64,000 nt of DNA from Pseudomonas fluorescens (GTDB lineage: Bacteria > Pseudomonadota > Gammaproteobacteria > Pseudomonadales > Pseudomonadaceae), in contig NZ_CP008896.1 of assembly GCF_000730425.1 (NCBI RefSeq), positions 4,340,001 to 4,404,000 on the forward strand, read 5' to 3'. The first letter of the stretch is position 1. The number at the start of each line of letters is the position of its first letter. The position numbers were made by a program, and so were the translations under genes. Under the pieces are notes generated by a model, which was not told the origin of the DNA, searched no databases, and was given only the letters and a program-made list of their open reading frames with translations. Shown piece after piece: positions 49,387-58,369 of the stretch.

Positions 49387-49968
49387 TCAGTCGGCGTACT
49401 CAACCATGAAGCCAACCCGGGTCTTGATCGTGCCTTCGCTGGCGGGACCTGTGGCGTAGATTTGCGCAGCCAGTGAAATCACTGCCTGGTTTTCGGCGAT
49501 GACCACGCCTGCTGACTTCTCGGTGTAGAGGTGGATCGGGCTGCCATCGCGGTTGGTCACTTCGACCTGGATGTTTTTGGCGGCGGTGGTGTCGGCCGGG
49601 TCGTTGTAGCCATCAATGTTCAAACGTCCAGTCGCGACGTCAATCGCCGGGCTGGTGGGGTCGAACGCGACCATGGCGGTGCGCCCATTGGTGCAACCGC
49701 CTTCGCCTGGCCCGCCAATGCGAATGCTGAACCCGGTCAGGTTGGCCCGCTCGCCCGCAGTCGTCAGGCGCGAAGCCGAGACCCCGCCCAGCCTTACATC
49801 CTTGACCACGGCGCCGGTACCGGGAGCCGAGCCTTCGATGGTGCAGGTCACATCGGTTACCAGGCCGCTGAAATTGATGACACCGTCGTTGCTGGCCAAT
49901 GCCGGCAGTGATACTGCGAGGGTCAAGGCCAGGGAAGCTGCGAGGGTGGGCCGAGAAATGATCTTCAT
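49387..49968 (-). CDS. Major fimbrial subunit
   Basis: A 193-residue pilin with a signal peptide ending 'LPALA', then the N-terminal donor strand 'NDGVINFSGLVTDVTC'. Two cysteines ('DVTCTIEG' and 'GGCTNG') form the usual disulphide, and the C-terminal strand ends 'TRVGFMVEYAD' with penultimate Ala rather than Tyr. ATG 49968 was chosen because the signal peptide begins 'MKIISRPTLAASLAL'. ATG 49989 is an alternative. As first gene of the operon it should be the most abundant product. Confidence 0.88.
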   Translation of the reverse strand: MKIISRPTLAASLALTLAVSLPALASNDGVINFSGLVTDVTCTIEGSAPGTGAVVKDVRLGGVSASRLTTAGERANLTGFSIRIGGPGEGGCTNGRTAMVAFDPTSPAIDVATGRLNIDGYNDPADTTAAKNIQVEVTNRDGSPIHLYTEKSAGVVIAENQAVISLAAQIYATGPASEGTIKTRVGFMVEYAD

Positions 49969-50295
49969 AAATGTAATCCGTTGCTGCATGTAGGTCGTAC
50001 GTGATGGTCCGCTCGGTTGCACCAGGAACTCTGCTTGCAAGGCAAAGCTCAGTGAGCACGAGGCTTGATGATCAGTGGTCAAATCTGTTGGCCATGAAAA
50101 TCATGACTGAATGTTACGAGGCTTTTTCAGCGCGTTAAGTCAGACTGAGCCGATATGGTCTGTGGGAAACTTCCTGAATGCTTTCGTCCACGTTGTGCCG
50201 AGCTGGCAAAACTTGCTTGTTTCGGACAAAAAAATGCCCGACCTGCAAAGGTCGAGCGTTTTTTTGGCCGTTTGAAAACCAGCAATGTTGTGCGT
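49969..50295. other. Fimbrial promoter region and LysR terminator
   Basis: This 327-base stretch between two leftward genes contains the intrinsic terminator at 50228-50265 and, to its left, the AT-richer sequence that must drive the fimbrial operon. I could not assign -35/-10 or sigma-54 boxes, and found no invertible repeats of the kind used for phase variation. Confidence 0.5.
50228..50265. terminator. Bidirectional terminator
   Basis: CGACCT-GCAA-AGGTCG, extended by GC pairs, has A7 on its left and T7 on its right. On the minus strand it terminates the LysR gene ending at 50296. Confidence 0.85.
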
Positions 50296-51192
50296 CTAGT
50301 GGGCTGATTCGCCTGGGGGCTTGGGTTCGCGGCAGGTCTGCATCAGCAGGTTCTTGAGCAGCTTTAAGGCTTGGGGGCGTCTCGGGACGGATCGGTAAAG
50401 AAGGACCACATCTCGTTGATAGTCGTTCGTGTGGCTTGCCGGTGTTGCATAGACATCATCGGTCTTCAACCCGGCCCATGCTGGCACCAGGGATACGCCC
50501 ATGCCTTTGGCGACCATCAGGGAGATCGCCTCCAAGGCATCCAGGTTGCACAGCACATCGGGTCGCAATTGATGGTCTTGAAGGTACTGTTGGGCGATCT
50601 GGCCACCCCAGGCATTGGTGTCATAGCTGATCAACGGGTGCGAGAGAATGGTCGACGCGATTTCGGATTGTTCGACAGGCACTTTTGTAAGCAGCATCAG
50701 GGACTCCCGCCGCAAAATTTCCAGGCGCAGGGTCTTGGGCAGGGCAAAAGGGGGGCGCACCATAATGCCAGCGTCCAGCTCTGCGGAGACGACCTGTTCA
50801 TAAAGGTTGCGCGAGTCGCCAGGTGTGATCCGCAGTCGTAACAGTGGGGCAGCGACCAGCAACTGTTCCATGACCTCTGGCAGGATTCCGGTCAATGCCG
50901 TGGATACGGCGCCCAGCCGGAGATCGCCGGACAGGCCGCCCGCATCCAGTTCATCGTGTAGTTGCGCGCAGCCCTGTATCAGGGCACGAATGCTCGGCAA
51001 GAGTACAAGGCACTGCTCGGAAGGGCCGACGGAATGGGCTGCACGATTGAGCAATTCGCATGAAAGAGAGCGTTCAAGCGCCTGGATACGCTGGCTGATC
51101 GCGGGGGCGGTAAGGTTTTCCCTGCGGGCTGCTGCGGCGATTGAGCCTGTCTCGATGACGGCAATCAAACTTTCGAGAAATCTGATGTCCAT
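50296..51192 (-). CDS. LysR-family transcriptional regulator
   Basis: A 298-residue LysR regulator. The N-terminal winged helix reads 'FLESLIAVIETGSIAAAARR' then 'PAISQRIQALERSLSCELLN', and a periplasmic-binding-like effector domain follows. It is divergent from the VOC-protein and symporter genes with a 97-base AT-rich gap, the usual place for LysR control of its neighbours. The fimbrial operon is also downstream on the same strand, but is separated by a terminator. Confidence 0.92.
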   Translation of the reverse strand: MDIRFLESLIAVIETGSIAAAARRENLTAPAISQRIQALERSLSCELLNRAAHSVGPSEQCLVLLPSIRALIQGCAQLHDELDAGGLSGDLRLGAVSTALTGILPEVMEQLLVAAPLLRLRITPGDSRNLYEQVVSAELDAGIMVRPPFALPKTLRLEILRRESLMLLTKVPVEQSEIASTILSHPLISYDTNAWGGQIAQQYLQDHQLRPDVLCNLDALEAISLMVAKGMGVSLVPAWAGLKTDDVYATPASHTNDYQRDVVLLYRSVPRRPQALKLLKNLLMQTCREPKPPGESAH

Positions 51193-51289
51193 AAGAATCC
51201 CTTTCGCTGAGAGATATGTAATACGTTTTTTTATAATGATGCTACGTCGTTACTCTTGACTCGTCATTATAAAAACAAGGGTATGCCAC

Positions 51290-51703
51290 ATGCAGTCAAT
51301 CTTTCATATTGCCTATCATGTTACCGATCTTGATGCGGCAAGAGCCTTCTATGGTGGCGTCTTGGGGTGTGAAGAAGGGCGGAGCACAGAAACATGGGTC
51401 GACTTTAATTTCTTTGGTCATCAGATTTCACTGCACTTGGGCGAGCCGTTCAAAACTACCCGTACCGGTAAAGTCGGTGATCACATGGTATTGATGCCAC
51501 ATATAGGTTTGGTTCTATGCCTGGATGATTGGCTGTTGCTGGCTGATCGCCTGGAGGCTGAGGGAGTTGTATTTGAAATTCCGCCCGTTATTCGCTTTTT
51601 TGGAGAGGTGGGTGAGCAACGTACGATGTTTTTTCTGGACCCAAGTGGGAATCCCATTGAGATAAAAGGCTTCAACAGCTTTGGCAATATATTTGCAAGT
51701 TGA
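51290..51703 (+). CDS. VOC-fold protein, extradiol-dioxygenase-like (COG3565 type)
   Basis: A 137-residue single-domain vicinal-oxygen-chelate protein. It has the paired metal-site pattern 'HIAYHVTDLDAARAFYGGVL' and 'FFGHQISLHLGEP', with the C-terminal ligand in 'DPSGNPIEIKGF'. The series 'GCEEGRSTETWVDFNFFGHQ' is typical of the small predicted extradiol dioxygenases (COG3565). The metal and substrate are unknown. It is 31 bases upstream of the symporter gene and probably co-transcribed, so it may process the compound imported. Confidence 0.85.
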   Translation: MQSIFHIAYHVTDLDAARAFYGGVLGCEEGRSTETWVDFNFFGHQISLHLGEPFKTTRTGKVGDHMVLMPHIGLVLCLDDWLLLADRLEAEGVVFEIPPVIRFFGEVGEQRTMFFLDPSGNPIEIKGFNSFGNIFAS

Positions 51704-51734
51704 ATGCTGTCCAAAAATAATAATAGGAGGACAT

Positions 51735-53030
51735 ATGAATATCCTAAAAAGAACCAGCCTGGTGATGCGAATTCTTATTGGCCTTTTACTCGGTATTGCT
51801 GTTGGTGCCTTGCTGAATATCTATCCGGAGTACCGCGCCTGGATGATCGGAAATATACTTCAACCTGCCGGTGATATTTTTATCAAAATGATGAAGATGA
51901 TCGTTGCGCCGCTTGTCTTTGCCTGTATGGTCGGTGCGATTGCTGGAAGTGCTGATGGCAAAGCGATAGGGCGAATTGGTGTCAAGGCATTGTTCTATTT
52001 CTTTGTGGTCACGGGCATTGCGATTTTATGCGGGTTGGTCATCGGCAACATTTCGCAGCCAGGTGTCGGGGCAAACATCACCAGTCTTGCATCCACACAG
52101 CCGCTTTCTTTGCCATCTGCATCAAGTAGTGCGGGGCTTGGTCAGGTCATATTGAACATTATTCCCGAGAACATTGTGGAGGCGTTGGCTCAAGGAAAGT
52201 TATTGCCGGTCTTGTTCTTCGCCGTCATTTTTGGCGTGGGGCTGGGAGCTCTTGAGAAGGAAAAGAAGGCGCCTTTGATCGCAGTAGTCAATGGTGTGTC
52301 GGCGGCCATGTTCAAAGTTACTCATATTGTGATGCACTACTCGCCGATCGGGATTTTCGGGCTTATTGGTGTCACTGTCGCAAACTTTGGATTCACCTCA
52401 TTGCTCCCGTTGGCGAAATTGATCCTGGTGACATACATCGCCGTGATTTTCTTTGCTGTGGTTGTCTTGGGTGGAATCGCCAAAGCTGTGGGTATTAATA
52501 TTTTTTCGCTGATCAAGGCTATCAAGGATGAGTTGATCCTGGCTTTCAGTACGGCAAGCTCGGCTACAGTCATGCCGCAATTGATAGAGAAAATGGAAAT
52601 TTATGGGGCTCCTCGCTCGATTACAACCCTGGTAATACCCGCAGGGTATTCATTCAACCTAGATGGGGCTTCGCTTTTTGTCGGTATTGGAACGCTTTTC
52701 ATTGCCCAGCTTTATGGAATTCCGCTGGGGTTCGCTGATCAGGCGATGCTGGTACTTATTATGGTGTTGACTTCAAAAGGTGCTGCCGGTGTTCCCGGTT
52801 TTATGTTTGTCATTTTAACGGCGACACTGACAAGTGCGGGTCTGCCGCTTGAGGGTATTGCGTTTATCGCCGGCGTATACCGTCTGATGGATATGCCAAT
52901 CACCGCCCTTAATGTATTAGGCAACGCGTTAGCGCCTCTTGTAATTGCCAAGTGGGAAAAACAATATCGTAAAGTTGCAACAGGAGCAGATGACGAGGTA
53001 ACCCCGTCAGCGTTGATTGCCGATTCGTAA
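51735..53030 (+). CDS. Dicarboxylate/amino-acid:cation symporter
   Basis: A 431-residue DAACS (GltP/DctA/SstT superfamily) transporter. The transport-core motifs are intact: 'STASSATVMPQLIEKM', 'PAGYSFNLDGASLFVG' (aligned with PxGATxNxDG, but Tyr-Ser replaces Ala-Thr) and 'SKGAAGVPGFMFVILTATL'. ATG 51735 follows AGGAGG. Codon use is more AT-rich than its surroundings. The stop is only 7 bases from the phaD stop on the other strand. Substrate may be a dicarboxylate or acidic amino acid, but this is not determined. Confidence 0.92.
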   Translation: MNILKRTSLVMRILIGLLLGIAVGALLNIYPEYRAWMIGNILQPAGDIFIKMMKMIVAPLVFACMVGAIAGSADGKAIGRIGVKALFYFFVVTGIAILCGLVIGNISQPGVGANITSLASTQPLSLPSASSSAGLGQVILNIIPENIVEALAQGKLLPVLFFAVIFGVGLGALEKEKKAPLIAVVNGVSAAMFKVTHIVMHYSPIGIFGLIGVTVANFGFTSLLPLAKLILVTYIAVIFFAVVVLGGIAKAVGINIFSLIKAIKDELILAFSTASSATVMPQLIEKMEIYGAPRSITTLVIPAGYSFNLDGASLFVGIGTLFIAQLYGIPLGFADQAMLVLIMVLTSKGAAGVPGFMFVILTATLTSAGLPLEGIAFIAGVYRLMDMPITALNVLGNALAPLVIAKWEKQYRKVATGADDEVTPSALIADS

Positions 53031-53037
53031 GTCGAGG

Positions 53038-53664
53038 CTATAAGGGCTCTGTGTCGTCCAGATAGCGTAGTGCAAAGCGCTCGGTTGCCGAGCGCGCGGG
53101 CATCAACAGGTGCGGCGCCACCAGCATCATCACTTGATACACCACCACCCGCACCTCGGCCTCGCGATCAAGAATCCGCTGGTAATCCAGGGAAAACAGC
53201 AGGGTCATGGTGATCTGCTCTACCAATTGTCCCAGTGCCTGGGTATCGCTGACCAGTTGCCCCTCGGTCTTGAGCCGTGCCAACAGCGAGGCCAGGGTGC
53301 GCTTGAGCGCGGTCAACAGGTTGCGAATGCCTTTGGCGAGCTTGGGCAGTCGCCCGGCCAGGTTCGACAGATCCTGGAACAGGAACCGATAGTGCGCCAT
53401 GCGCTCGACGATCAAGTGCAGGAACAGCCAGTAATCCTCCGGTGCCAACTGCACATCCGACGGTGGGTCGAGCAGCGGGGTCAACTCTCCCTGGAAACGC
53501 TCGAACAGCCCCAGTACCAGGGGCTCCTTGCCATGGAAATGGTAGTAGAGGTTGCCGGGGCTGATCCCCATTTCATTGGCCACCTCCATGGTTGAAACAT
53601 TTGGCTCGCCCTTTTGGTTGAACAGCAGCAGGGCACATTCAAGGATACGGTCGCGGGTTTTCAT
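53038..53664 (-). CDS. phaD: TetR-family regulator PhaD
   Basis: A 208-residue TetR/AcrR-type protein with N-terminal HTH 'STMEVANEMGISPGNLYYHF' (residues about 24-43) that in P. putida activates the pha genes in response to a fatty-acid-derived signal. It is the last gene of phaC1-Z-C2-D. PhaF should follow immediately on the opposite strand in most Pseudomonas, but here the symporter of the inserted segment does. Confidence 0.94.
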   Translation of the reverse strand: MKTRDRILECALLLFNQKGEPNVSTMEVANEMGISPGNLYYHFHGKEPLVLGLFERFQGELTPLLDPPSDVQLAPEDYWLFLHLIVERMAHYRFLFQDLSNLAGRLPKLAKGIRNLLTALKRTLASLLARLKTEGQLVSDTQALGQLVEQITMTLLFSLDYQRILDREAEVRVVVYQVMMLVAPHLLMPARSATERFALRYLDDTEPL

Positions 53665-53696
53665 CCAGTCTTCTTAGGTATCAATAAGCCAGGGGT

Positions 53697-55379
53697 TCAG
53701 CGAACTCGCACATAGGTGCCGGGCGCCGCTTCCATCGGTGGGTAGTTCTGGTTGCCCAGGGCCGTCAGGGTCTCGCGCTGCACGCCGGAGCGTTGCTGGA
53801 TCCACGCAAGCCACTGCGGCCACCAACTGCCCTCGATGTGGCTGGCGTCGTAGTACCAGGCGCGTGGGTCACTGCTCAGCTTGAGGTTTTCGACGAAGTT
53901 GGCCTTGGGGTTGCCTGGCGGGTTGAGGATGCTTTGGATATGGCCACTGTTGGACAGCACGAAGCGTTTGTCTCCACCCAGCAGCAAGGTCGAACGGTAG
54001 ACCGCGTCCCACGGCGTGATGTGATCGTTGATCCCGGCCACGCTGAAACTGTCGACCGTGACTTTCTGCAAATCGACGGGGGTGCCGCAGACTTCCAGGC
54101 CACCAGGATGGCTCAGCGGGTTGTGCTTGAAGAAGTCCAGCAGATCGCCATGCAGGGCCGCCGGCAGGCGGGTGTTGTCGTTGTTCCAGTACAGGATGTC
54201 GAACGCCGGCGGCTCCTTGCCCAGCAAGTAGTTGTTGATCCAGTAGTTCCAGATCAGGTCATTGGGGCGCATCCAGGCGAAGACCTTGGCCATGTCCCGG
54301 CCATCCAGCACCCCTTGCTGGTAGGAGCGACGCTTGGCGGCCTCCAGGGTCTGTTCGTCGGCAAACAGCGTGGCGGGGCTGTCGATCTGGCTGTCCAGCA
54401 GGCTTACCAGGTACGTGGCACTGGCGACACGGCGCTGCTGGCGCTTGGCTTGCAGGTGGCCTTGCAGGGCGGCGATGGTCAGGCCACCGGCGCAGGCGCC
54501 CATCAGGTTCACTTCACGGGCGCCGCTGATCGCCCGGCAAATGTTCAAGGCTTCTTCCAACGCCGCCACGTAGGTGGACAGCCCCCACTCACGATGGCGC
54601 ACGTCCGGGTTGCGCCAACTGACCATAAATACCTGCAGGCCGTTTTTCAGGGCGTACTGCACGAAGCTGTTGGTGGGGCTCAGGTCGAAAATGTAGTACT
54701 TGTTGATCTGCGGCGGCACCACCAGCAGCGGCTTGGCGTACTGTTTTTCGCTCATGGGCTTGTACTGGATCAACTCCAGCAGCTCATTGCGAAACACCAC
54801 CGAGCCGGGGGTGGTAGCCACGGTCTTGCCGACTTCGAAGGCTTGCTTGGTGACTTGGCGCGGCAGGCCATTGTTATGCAGTAGGTCGTCGAACAGGTTG
54901 CCCATGCCGCGTACCACACTGTGACCGCCGGAGTTGAGCAGCTCTTTGATTGCCAATGGGTTGAGCAGGGTGTTGGACGGCGACACTGCATCGTTGAGCA
55001 GCGAGAAGGCAAAGTGTGCCCGTGCGCGGTCGTCGTCGCTCAGGCTGCTGTCGTCAATCCAGTGCCGGGCCTGTTTCTGCCAGCTCAAGTACGCTTGCAG
55101 GCTGCGCCGGTACAGCGGGTTCAGTTTCCAGGTGGGGTCGGCAAAGCGGCTGTCGCGGGGGTTGGGTTCATGCACGGTTTCGCCCAGTAGTACCCGGCCC
55201 AACTGGCCACCGAGCGCCAGGGCATGCCGGGCGCTGTGCAGCGGGTTGCGCAGCCCATGGGCGGCGACGCTGCGCAGGGTCGCCAACAGGTCCCGGCCGC
55301 GCAGGCCGGTGATTGCGCTTTGTGCATTGATGAACGCGGCGGGTGTGGGCGCCGGAACGTTTACGGGTCTGTCACGCAT
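53697..55379 (-). CDS. phaC2: Class II PHA synthase 2
   Basis: A 560-residue polymerase of (R)-3-hydroxyacyl-CoA into medium-chain-length PHA. The lipase-like box 'MGACAGGLT' provides the nucleophile Cys296, and the Asp of 'GINDHITPW' and His of 'NSGHIQSIL' complete the triad. ATG 55379 follows AAGGAG. It lies 101 bases after phaZ. Confidence 0.97.
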   Translation of the reverse strand: MRDRPVNVPAPTPAAFINAQSAITGLRGRDLLATLRSVAAHGLRNPLHSARHALALGGQLGRVLLGETVHEPNPRDSRFADPTWKLNPLYRRSLQAYLSWQKQARHWIDDSSLSDDDRARAHFAFSLLNDAVSPSNTLLNPLAIKELLNSGGHSVVRGMGNLFDDLLHNNGLPRQVTKQAFEVGKTVATTPGSVVFRNELLELIQYKPMSEKQYAKPLLVVPPQINKYYIFDLSPTNSFVQYALKNGLQVFMVSWRNPDVRHREWGLSTYVAALEEALNICRAISGAREVNLMGACAGGLTIAALQGHLQAKRQQRRVASATYLVSLLDSQIDSPATLFADEQTLEAAKRRSYQQGVLDGRDMAKVFAWMRPNDLIWNYWINNYLLGKEPPAFDILYWNNDNTRLPAALHGDLLDFFKHNPLSHPGGLEVCGTPVDLQKVTVDSFSVAGINDHITPWDAVYRSTLLLGGDKRFVLSNSGHIQSILNPPGNPKANFVENLKLSSDPRAWYYDASHIEGSWWPQWLAWIQQRSGVQRETLTALGNQNYPPMEAAPGTYVRVR

Positions 55380-55480
55380 GGGTCAACACTCCTTCGTCAA
55401 TTCGCCAACAAGCACGCCAATTCAGAACCATAGTCGGTTCTGGCCAAGTTGCCCGTAGGGTCGTCCTGACCCGGTACCGC

Positions 55481-56338
55481 TCAGGTATTGCTAAAGGGCG
55501 CCGGCTGCGGATGGATCACCGCACGCAAGCGTTCCTCCTGGAGAAACTTCATGATGATCGGTGCCACTGCTTCGGCCCGGGTGATCAGGAACAGGTGGCC
55601 GTCATCAATGATGTGCAACTGCGCGTTGGGAATGCGCCAGGCCAGCATGCGCATGTTGACCAGCGGGATCAGCGGGTCGTCGTCGCCGGCCAGCACCAGG
55701 GTTGGCTGCTTGATCTTGTGCAGCCAGTGAATGCTGGTCCAGCCCAGGCCTGCGAACAATTGCCAGTAGTAACCCAGTTTGCCCGCCGAGCGCACTTTGC
55801 TCGCGTGCTCGGCAGCCAGTTTCGAGTCCCGGCGGAACGAGCCGCCATAGATCATTGGCGCAATACGCACCACATGGGATGGTTGGATGTAACGCCGGGG
55901 GCTGGCCATCAACCACAGTACTTTCGGCTTGCCCGGCACCATGAAGGCGCCGGCCGCGGTGGCGGCGAGGATCAATTTTTTGCAGCGCTCCGGGTAGTCG
56001 TAGGCAAACTGCTGCGCCAGGGCACCGCCCCACGAAACCCCGACGGCATTGACCTGGCCATAGTCCAGGTAATCGAGCATGCGCGCGGTGAGCTTGGCCA
56101 GGCCGGGAAAGCGGTAGGGGTGGCTGGGTGTCGATGATCCGCCGACACCGGGCACGTCGAAGGCAATCACTTCCAGGTCCGGGTCCAGGGCCTGGACGAA
56201 CGGGAACACCAGCTCAAGGTTGGCGCCGATGCCGTTGAAAATCAGCAGTGGCGTCAAGTGAGACTTGCCCGGTCGTACCGCCGTGCGGATGGTCTGGCCA
56301 TCCAGGTCGATGGTACGGAAGATGAACGGTTGCGGCAT
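55481..56338 (-). CDS. phaZ: Intracellular PHA depolymerase
   Basis: A 285-residue alpha/beta-hydrolase that releases hydroxyalkanoic acids from stored granules. The nucleophile elbow 'GVSWGGALAQ' and the catalytic His in 'IIDDGHLFLIT' are present. I chose ATG 56338 ('MPQPFIFRTIDLDGQTIRT'), which matches the family start. The longer frame crosses the intergenic hairpin. It lies between the two synthases, the standard class II order. Confidence 0.95.
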   Translation of the reverse strand: MPQPFIFRTIDLDGQTIRTAVRPGKSHLTPLLIFNGIGANLELVFPFVQALDPDLEVIAFDVPGVGGSSTPSHPYRFPGLAKLTARMLDYLDYGQVNAVGVSWGGALAQQFAYDYPERCKKLILAATAAGAFMVPGKPKVLWLMASPRRYIQPSHVVRIAPMIYGGSFRRDSKLAAEHASKVRSAGKLGYYWQLFAGLGWTSIHWLHKIKQPTLVLAGDDDPLIPLVNMRMLAWRIPNAQLHIIDDGHLFLITRAEAVAPIIMKFLQEERLRAVIHPQPAPFSNT

Positions 56339-56376
56339 GCTCAAGCCCTGTGAAGTTTTACTGCTGGAATGCGGCC

Positions 56377-56408
56377 AATGTAGGAGCTGGCTTGCCTGCT
56401 CCCACATT
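56377..56408. repeat. Short REP hairpin between phaC1 and phaZ
   Basis: 'AATGTAGGAGC' and 'GCTCCCACATT' flank a short loop in the phaC1-phaZ gap. It may modulate phaZ expression relative to phaC1. Confidence 0.7.
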
Positions 56409-56440
56409 TGATCTCATTTCAATCACACAACAGTGTGGTC

Positions 56441-58120
56441 TTACCGCTCGTGAACGTATGTCCCTGGTGCAGCTTCCGCCGCAACGTAGGCTTTGTTACC
56501 CAAGCTTGTAGGTGACTTCTTTAATTTGCCCGCGCGCTCTCCCAACCAGCCCTGCCAGTGCAGCCACCATGAGTCGGTATGCTTGGTGGCGTTTTCCTGC
56601 CAGTCCAGCGCTTTCTCGCCCATGCTTTCGCTGGTCTGGTAACGCGCCTTCGGATTGCCGGGCGGGTTGAGGATGCTCTGGATATGCCCGCTGCTGGACA
56701 GCACGAACTCGACCTTGCCGCCAAACAACTGCGCCGACTTGTAGCAGGACTGCCACGGCGTGATGTGGTCGTTGGTGCCTGCCAGCGAGTAGATATCGGC
56801 TGTCACCTGCTTGAGATCGATTGGTGTACCGCACACTTCCAGGGCATTGGCTCGCACCAGCGGATTATTCTTGAACAGTTCGATCAGATCGCCATGGAAG
56901 GCCGCCGGAAGGCGCGTGGTGTCGTTGTTCCAGAACAGGATATCGAACACCGGCGGTTCATTGCCCAGCAGGTAGTTGTTGACCCAGTAATTCCAGATCA
57001 GATCATTGGGGCGCATCCAGGCGAACACCTTGGCCATGTCCCGGCCTTCCAGCACGCCAGCTTGATAGGAGTGGCGCTTGGCCGCTTCCAGGGTCTGCTC
57101 GTCGACGAACAGGGCCACCTGGGTGTCGAGGGTGGTGTCCAGCACGCTCACCAGCAACGTCAGGGCGTTGACTTTCTTCTCGCCCAGCGCCGCATAGTGA
57201 CCCAGCAGCGCGGTGCAGGTGATACCACCGGAGCAAGCCCCCAGCATGTTGACGTCCTTGCTGCCGGTAATGGCCGTCACCACGTCGACCGCCTCTTTCA
57301 GCGCTTCGATATAGGTCGACAGGCCCCATTCACGCTGGGCCTTGGTGGGGTTGCGCCAACTGACGATAAAGGTCTGCTGGTTATTGCGCAGGCAGAAGCG
57401 CGCCAGACTCTTGTCCGGGCTCAGGTCGAACACATAAAACTTATTGATCTGCGGCGGCACCACCAGCAGCGGGCGCTCGTGGACCTGTTCGGTGATCGGC
57501 TTGTATTGGATCAGCTCCAGCACGTCGTTGCGAAACACCACCGCGCCTTCGCTGGTGCCCAGGCTCTTGCCCACTTCAAAGGCGCCCATATTTACCTGGC
57601 TCGGCATGCCGCCGTTATGGACCAGGTCCTTGGCAAGGTGCGAAAGCCCGTCCAGCAGGCTCTTGCCACCAGTTTCGAAAAAGCGTTTGACGGCGGCCGG
57701 GTTGGCGGCACTGTTGGTCGGTGCCATGGCTTCGGTCATGAGGTTGATGACAAAGTGCCCGCGGCTGATGTCCTGTTCCGACAGATTGCTGTCACCGATC
57801 CAGTCGTGCAGCTCCTTGCGCCACGCCAGATAGGTTTGCAGATAGCGTTTGTAGAGCGGGTTCTGGCTCCACGCCGGGTCGTTGAAGCGACGGTCATCGC
57901 TTTCGGGGGCAAGCTCGGATTTGCCGAACACCACATTCTTCAATTCGACGCCAAAGTGGGCGACGTGCTTGACGCTGTGCAACGGTTGCTTGATGGCCTG
58001 GGTCAGCACCATCCGCGCAGAAGCCAGTAAATCCTTTTTCCGTAACGCGATGATCGGGTTCAGCCCCAAGGTGTTTTCCGAGGCCTGGCGTTTCAAGTCA
58101 TCGTTATTCTTATTACTCAT
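56441..58120 (-). CDS. phaC1: Class II PHA synthase 1
   Basis: A 559-residue synthase with the same triad as PhaC2 (Cys296 in 'LGACSGGIT', Asp in 'GTNDHITPW', His in 'SSGHIQSIL'). The N-terminus, 'MSNKNNDDLKRQASENTLGL', is typical of PhaC1. It is the first gene of the operon and is preceded by a sigma-54-like promoter about 105 bases upstream of the start. Confidence 0.97.
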   Translation of the reverse strand: MSNKNNDDLKRQASENTLGLNPIIALRKKDLLASARMVLTQAIKQPLHSVKHVAHFGVELKNVVFGKSELAPESDDRRFNDPAWSQNPLYKRYLQTYLAWRKELHDWIGDSNLSEQDISRGHFVINLMTEAMAPTNSAANPAAVKRFFETGGKSLLDGLSHLAKDLVHNGGMPSQVNMGAFEVGKSLGTSEGAVVFRNDVLELIQYKPITEQVHERPLLVVPPQINKFYVFDLSPDKSLARFCLRNNQQTFIVSWRNPTKAQREWGLSTYIEALKEAVDVVTAITGSKDVNMLGACSGGITCTALLGHYAALGEKKVNALTLLVSVLDTTLDTQVALFVDEQTLEAAKRHSYQAGVLEGRDMAKVFAWMRPNDLIWNYWVNNYLLGNEPPVFDILFWNNDTTRLPAAFHGDLIELFKNNPLVRANALEVCGTPIDLKQVTADIYSLAGTNDHITPWQSCYKSAQLFGGKVEFVLSSSGHIQSILNPPGNPKARYQTSESMGEKALDWQENATKHTDSWWLHWQGWLGERAGKLKKSPTSLGNKAYVAAEAAPGTYVHER

Positions 58121-58236
58121 CTACGACGCTCCATTGTCCGAAAGACGAATACCGGGTACCGCTGTGCCCCCACTAGAGAGGCACAACACAAGCCTGGTAC
58201 TGCTGCTCGGGTGACCGTTGATACCGCATCGTCAAA

Positions 58237-58253
58237 TGCAGGGAACTTGCCAA
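58237..58253 (-). promoter_or_regulatory. Candidate sigma-54 promoter of phaC1
   Basis: On the minus strand, TTGGCAAGTTCCCTGCA has GG and GC exactly ten bases apart and matches TGGCA at -24 and TGCA at -12. Predicted transcription starts near 58226. Confidence 0.6.
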
Positions 58254-58369
58254 TTCCATTGGTTACCCGAGTTTTATTTAATGCGCAAGCGGGCCAATCG
58301 TTGACCACACGACAGGGCATTCAAGCAGATGAAATTAGAAAATGCCCACTAATGAGCAAGAGGCTTGAG

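Noticed and set aside
49969..50295. A phase-variable invertible fimbrial promoter
   Set aside because: No inverted-repeat pair bounding the promoter and no recombinase gene nearby.
44118..53037. A prophage or integrative element between phaF and phaD
   Set aside because: No integrase, phage structural gene, tRNA or attachment-site repeat is visible.
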